DNA of 64,000 nt from Lates calcarifer (lineage: Eukaryota > Chordata > Actinopteri > Centropomidae): the NCBI RefSeq assembly GCF_001640805.2, contig NC_066847.1, forward strand, positions 19,955,504 to 20,019,503, read 5' to 3'. The translations under genes were made by a program, and so were the position numbers. Below the pieces are notes generated by a model. The model did no database searches, was not told the DNA's origin, and worked only from the letters and a program-made list of their open reading frames with translations. The first letter of the stretch is position 1, and each line of letters opens with the position of its first letter. Of the stretch, positions 60,101-64,000 are shown piece by piece.

Positions 60101-62976
60101 GCACTGCAAAACCTTTCTCAGTAGAAAACATGGCAACTACCCCTTATTCTCCCGCAATGAGTGGGACCAATCAAGATTCTGTGGGCCAAGGAGAGCAGAT
60201 AGCTTCCCGCGATGAGCGCATTTCTACCCCTGCAATTAAGACTGGCCTTTTGTTGGATGCAAAGAGGAGAAATGCTGCCAAGCCTATGTTCACATTTAAG
60301 GAAGCACCAAAAGTATCACCTAACCCAGCATTACTTAACCTTCTCAACAGAAGTGATAAGAAGTTGGGTTTTGAGTCAGGACCTGAGGAAGACTACCTTA
60401 GCCTTGGGGCTGAGGCTTGTAATTTCCTCCAGTCCTCACGAGTTAAACATAAGACTCCTCCACCAGTGGCTCCAAAGCCTGTGATCAACCCCAACTCTCC
60501 TCCTTGGTCATCACAGATAGAATTGACCAACCAGGCCATGGCTCAGTGTGCTGAAAATAGTGTATCCACACCTGCTGTAGCCCCCACCGCAGACACTACC
60601 CCTGCTCCAGAACTAGAGCCAACCCCTGCACCTGCTCCTGAGCCCTCTCCCCCTCCTGCCCCCCAGGAAGTTCCTGCCAGCACTACCACAGAGGAGCAGC
60701 ACACATGGACTCTCCCAGAGCCCAAATCTCAACAACAGCCTCTGCAAGTGACAGCCCAGGAGGAAAATGGTCATATCAATTCTACACTACAGCCTGAGGC
60801 TGCTCCTGTGACTACCTGGGCTGCAGGACAATCACAACTACCACAGCCATCTACTAATTCCTGGCATCCAGCTCAAGTGGAACCCCAGGGACTACCTCCA
60901 AGTCAGCCCCCATCACAGCCACCTTGGATGACCCGTCAGGCTACTCAGACCCAGGCACAGCCTCAACCCCCCACAAATACTTGGAGCCCTCAAATTCAGC
61001 CATCCTGGAGTCAGCCTCAAGAGCAAGCACAACCCCAGACACATCCTCAGCCATCCTGGGCCCACTCTCAAGAGCAGCCACAGCCTCAGCCACAGGTTCA
61101 GCCACCCTGGACGCACTCTCATGAGCAGCCACATCTGCAGCAAATGCAACCAACTTGGGGTCAACCTCAAGAACCAATGCAGCAGCAAGCCCAGGCCCCA
61201 TGGGCACAGCCATCACAGACAGACACTCAGCAGCAACCACCATGGATGCAACAACCCCAGCAAAAATCCCAAGCACAACCTCCCTGGGTTCGACAGGTTC
61301 CACCAGAATCCCAGCTACCCCAGCCACAGCCACCATGGGTTCAGCAACCACAGCATCAGGCTCCACAACAAGCATGGCCACAAGCCCAGGCTTCAGGTCA
61401 ACCTCAACCACCTTGGGTCTCAGCTCAGCCTCAACAGCAACAGCAGCCTTCAGTTGATGCATGGCCTTCATCACAAGCTCAAGCCCAAGCTCAGCCACCT
61501 TGGATGCAAGCAGCCCAAGCACAACCTCAAGCACAGTCTCAAGCCAATTTGAATCCATGGGCACCAGTACCTGCCCAGGCTCAGTCCCAACCACCATGGG
61601 CCCAGCCTCCACCAGAACATGGTCAGCATGCCATGAATTCTTGGGCTCAAGAGCAAAATCCAGCCCAACATCAGCCACCTTGGGCTCAAACGGTTCCACC
61701 CCAATCCACGCCACAGCCAAACTGGCAACCATCCACTTCAAAGACTCCACCACAGCCACCAATGAATACAGCCTGGACTCCTGCTCAGATACAGCCCCAG
61801 ACACCTGTCAATGCCTGGGCCCCAGAGTCACAGCAAACACCCATTTCCACATCACTGGTTAACACTCGTCCATCTCCAAAACCTTGGCATCCACCACAAA
61901 ATGCCCCACAAAACCGCACCCCACCACCTCCACCACAGCGAATGCACTCTTTTACCATTAGTCAAAGAGATTCGTCGCCCATCAACCCAATGGCCACCGT
62001 CTTAAACCCATCATCACAGGGTTCAGCTTTTGAGATGCCAGCCGTCAGAGGGAAAGGAGCTGATATGTTTGCGAAGAGGCAGTCTCGTATGGAGAAGTTT
62101 GTTGTGGACTCTGAGACTGTTCAAGCAAACAAGGCAAGCCGGTCAACTTCGCCAGCTGCTTCCTTACCAAATGAGTGGAAATATACTCCCAATGTACGTG
62201 CTCCACCTCCACGGGCGTATAATCCTATTCAGTCCCCTTCTTATCCCCCAGCAGCAACAAAGCAGCCCCCTTCAAATAGTCCCTCATCCAAAGCCAAGAA
62301 AAAAGGCAAAGAGAAACAAACACCTGCCCCTAAACCCCTCAATGTTATAGATGTGATGAAGCATCAACCCTATCAACTCAGTTCCTCTCTCTTTACCTTT
62401 GGCCCAGCAGTAGAGGCTCCCAAGCCCCCTGCCCCAAAGCCCGACCGTTCACCTCCCAACCCACCTGTTGAAAACCAGCCAATTAGATATGAGCAAATGG
62501 CTTCCATGCAGCCAGCTGCACCATTTAATGCTCCATACCCCCAGCAGGCCTATGGGATGCCAATGCAACCAATGATGCATGATGGCCACTACCAGCAAAC
62601 CCCAGCTAATGTTTATGCTCCTCCCAATACTTATCAGCAACCTCCTGTTGGGCCATACCAGCAAGCATATAACCAACAGTATCAACAACCCACCCCACCT
62701 GCTTATCATCCCCAAGCTCCTCAGTCTCCAAACCCTCCCTATCAACAGGCACCGCAGGTTCCTTACCAACCAGCAGGCAGCCCTCCCTACCTGGCAACTC
62801 CCTCAGTACCTTACCAGCCGCAGCCTCCCAGTAGCTATGTTGTTCCTAGTTTCCCTGTGGCTGCAAGGCCTGAATCTGCATCAGGTGGCAACATTGTAGC
62901 TGCTCCTAAGCCTAAATTTACAGCTAAAAAGAGCTCAGCTCAGGTGTGGAAGCCTACAGCAGTTGATAAAGAGTGA
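48066..62976 (+). CDS. synpo2: Synaptopodin-2 (myopodin)
   Basis: Actin-bundling Z-disc protein of muscle that binds alpha-actinin, filamin and BAG3; mammalian myopodin also shuttles to the nucleus (established). Exons 48066-48173, 55306-55457, 56524-57311 and 59132-62976 join in frame to 4893 nt, 1630 aa; human isoforms are about 1100-1260. The PDZ domain spans residues 6-86 (GGAPWGF loop). HRARHARLRRSESLSEKQ, at the exon 3/4 junction, is identical to human. A basic cluster KKHRQRAKK (392-400) matches the human nuclear localisation signal. Further conserved blocks are KGKGALMFAQRRQRMDEI, KPMFTFKEAPKVSPNPAL, EEDYLSLGAEACNFLQSS, GADMFAKRQSRMEKFVVD and KHQPYQLSSSLFTF, with the C-terminus VWKPTAVDKE. 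Extra length comes from Gln/Tyr (550-651), Trp/Pro/Gln (about 830-1260) and Tyr/Pro/Gln (about 1497-1586) tracts. It is synpo2 rather than synpo2l by PDZ and junction sequence. Confidence 0.97.
48523..48532 (+). promoter_or_regulatory. CArG box in synpo2 intron 1
   Basis: CCTTATATGG, an exact and strong-type SRF consensus, 350 bp downstream of coding exon 1. Confidence 0.65.
50500..50509 (+). promoter_or_regulatory. CArG box in synpo2 intron 1
   Basis: CCATATAAGG, an exact SRF consensus, with a near-match TCTTAAAAGG about 15 bases upstream. Confidence 0.55.
51874..51883 (+). promoter_or_regulatory. CArG box in synpo2 intron 1
   Basis: CCTTTAAAGG, an exact palindromic CC(A/T)6GG. Confidence 0.45.
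53261..53286. repeat. (GT)n microsatellite
   Basis: Thirteen GT units in synpo2 intron 1, directly beside the CTCF-like motif. Confidence 0.95.
53292..53305 (-). promoter_or_regulatory. CTCF-like motif (one mismatch)
   Basis: The minus strand reads TCACTAGAGGGCGG, one mismatch from CCASYAGRKGGCRS. Its orientation is opposite to the matches at 1448, 31502 and 34428. Confidence 0.35.
55306..55457 (+). CDS. synpo2: synpo2 coding exon 2 (PDZ end)
   Basis: 152 nt, residues 37-86 plus part of Arg87: VEEGGRAFLAGVREGDEV, VSLNGEPCADLTLLRAFA, DCLQLLLK. Acceptor GTTGTCCACAG, donor AAAAG|GTAGTG. Confidence 0.95.
55458..56523 (+). other. synpo2 intron 2
   Basis: 1.07 kb, AT-rich, with no other feature seen. 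It ends CCCCTCTTCTCTGGCAG. Confidence 0.75.
56524..57311 (+). CDS. synpo2: synpo2 coding exon 3
   Basis: 788 nt, residues 87-350. Mostly disordered, acidic and Ser-rich. Recognisable pieces are FSPGDMVELQVSLSEQTL (human PGPVVELQLSLSQ), QVEVILQQ, YTVSFGIPSDEATPAEEQ (human LVSFAVSSEGTEQGED) and NKHRARHA. Donor A|GTAAGT. Confidence 0.95.
57312..59131 (+). other. synpo2 intron 3
   Basis: 1.8 kb without coding sequence. A consensus MEF2 site CTAAAAATAG occurs at 58803-58812, 320 bp before the last exon; sites of this kind are common by chance in AT-rich DNA. Confidence 0.6.
59132..62976 (+). CDS. synpo2: synpo2 last coding exon
   Basis: 3845 nt, residues 350-1630, a single exon carrying the actin- and alpha-actinin-binding modules and all three low-complexity tracts. 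Acceptor TTCTCTCTACAG. An acidic run EDEQEYSDEEDEENEDD starts at about residue 408. A WW-domain-binding PPAY occurs at 1538-1541. Stop TGA at 62974. Confidence 0.97.
59731..60036 (+). repeat. CAA/CAG-rich tract coding Gln/Tyr heptads in synpo2
   Basis: Encodes residues 550-651, a run of units close to NYQQQQQ (variants SYQQQQQ, NYQEQQQ, MYQQQQE) with spaced tyrosines. Glutamine uses both CAA and CAG, so the tract is not a pure triplet repeat. Confidence 0.9.
60898..61900 (+). repeat. Pro/Gln tract with regularly spaced Trp in synpo2
   Basis: Encodes about residues 939-1272, with 22 tryptophans typically 8-20 residues apart, nine of them in PPW (PPWMQ, PPWVQ, PPWAQ). Four more Trp, including one PPW, lie just upstream. 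The codons are mixed, so selection on the protein rather than recent slippage is likely. Confidence 0.85.
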
Positions 62977-64000
62977 TTCTGGTGGAATCATGACATACTT
63001 GGTGTTGGCTTAAATCACAGGGTTGATGCTCTTGCAGTCTACTCCCAAGTGAAATATTTTGAGCTTATACAATAGCTTTTGTAATGACTACTACTCCACA
63101 CCTCCATCTGCTCATGTTATTGTCATAGGACAGAGTTGGATGGTTTTTTTTAAGTTCTGATAGCTAATGTGTATGACATCCCAAACAAATTAAGAACATA
63201 GGAATAAAAAAAGGTATGTAAGTATATCTTATCAGACACCAGGTGCCAAAATGAACTTTTAGCATCTATGAATGCTAAAAATGATGCATATGGATATTTC
63301 ACTATAAATGGATATATACAGTATAAATTCTCTATGGAAAATCATATAAATTAATGTAATTTTATTGAAAGAATTTAAAATGGTGGCAATATATGAATGT
63401 AGGGGAGCATGATTCTCAGTGTGAACTGAAAGATAAAAGAAAAGGAAAAAAGAAATCAGAAGGGAATGGTACTAGACAGTAAGCATAGGAAGTTGATTTT
63501 TGAAATGAAGAAAATGCTAAATGTGTCTAATGTTGTTTGATAAACAAATGAAAAAGATACAACCAAAATCCAATAAATAAATAACTTAAGTGCAAATGAA
63601 ATAAAGTAGTGAGGAAGAAGGGTGGGAGCTGTCGGGTGTAATGATACCAAGCAGAAAGCTAAATTTGCAATGTCAGTGATGTCAGTACAGGGATTATGTA
63701 ACAACTCTGTGGAGTTTCAAGTAAAGGCTGGAGAATACAGCAGTACTTCTTACAAAAAGTGACAACTAACACTGGCTTGGTTAAACTTCAAATGCTTTAT
63801 TAGTAAACATTTTTCCTCAGTGCTTTTCCCTAGTGTCTTTTCCATGGCACCCACCTAAGTGGGTTAGTTTTATTTTAAGCTTTTTACCAGCTGTTGCATC
63901 ATGTTAGGTACTATATTTAAACTCATGAGAGGGAGTGCTGAGGTCCAGAGATAGTAGGCTTAAATTTCAACTTAAGCCTTGAGTGAAAGCTACTATCTCT
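62977..64000 (+). other. synpo2: synpo2 3' UTR (runs towards or past the window end)
   Basis: AT-rich, with no ORF of note. Poly(A) signals AATAAA occur at 63572-63577 and 63600-63605. Sequence beyond about 63630 may be UTR or flank. Confidence 0.5.

Noticed and set aside
60941..61804. Minus-strand ORF of 287 aa, plus several plus-strand ORFs of 90-140 aa in other frames
   Set aside because: Shadows of the Pro/Gln/Trp repeat of synpo2, whose composition lacks stops in all frames.

Overview
This is vertebrate nuclear DNA, most likely from a teleost fish. It has split genes with standard GT-AG introns, AT-rich introns, many CA/GT microsatellites and several interspersed repeats that I recognise from memory as common in spiny-rayed fish. 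The protein-coding content is vertebrate-specific: a Kv-channel-interacting protein, a COPII coat subunit and a muscle Z-disc protein. The genes are compact compared with mammals; sec24d occupies about 16 kb. There are no prokaryotic features.

Layout. (1) About 2.3-27.3 kb, plus strand: kcnip4-like gene. A first coding exon (2887-2998) encodes a hydrophobic N-terminus. A second, alternative N-terminal exon lies at 17905-18000. Seven shared exons (19274-26190) encode the EF-hand core, giving 233 aa. (2) 27.3-30.4 kb: no coding gene. It does contain an orphan promoter-like block (27427-27624) with a CACGTG E-box, an inverted CCAAT, a ZNF143-like element and a perfect splice donor. (3) 47.1 back to 30.4 kb, minus strand: sec24d, one non-coding and 22 coding exons whose lengths sum to exactly 3192 nt (1063 aa plus stop). 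(4) 47.1-47.9 kb: head-to-head intergenic region between sec24d and synpo2. (5) 47.9 kb to the window end, plus strand: synpo2, four coding exons (4893 nt, 1630 aa), ending in one 3.8 kb exon followed by the 3' UTR.

How the genes relate. sec24d and synpo2 are neighbours in human too (4q26, from memory), so this is a conserved gene pair. The kcnip4-like gene beside them is not the human arrangement (human KCNIP4 is at 4p15) and may be a teleost paralogue or rearrangement. The genes have separate jobs: Kv4 channel gating and trafficking, ER-to-Golgi cargo export, and actin/alpha-actinin bundling at the Z-disc.

Most interesting signals. There are four exact CArG (SRF) boxes around and inside the first synpo2 intron. 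Two copies of the UPRE/CREB3L2 motif TGACGTGGCA sit around sec24d exon 1. Three GC-AG introns occur (two in kcnip4, one in sec24d). Synpo2 carries large low-complexity insertions: a Gln/Tyr heptad tract, a Pro/Gln tract with regularly spaced Trp, and a Tyr/Pro/Gln tail. The orphan promoter at 27.4 kb and an unexplained hairpin at 22.7 kb also stand out. I found no clearly novel multi-gene system; the novelty here is in regulation and in the synpo2 low-complexity regions.
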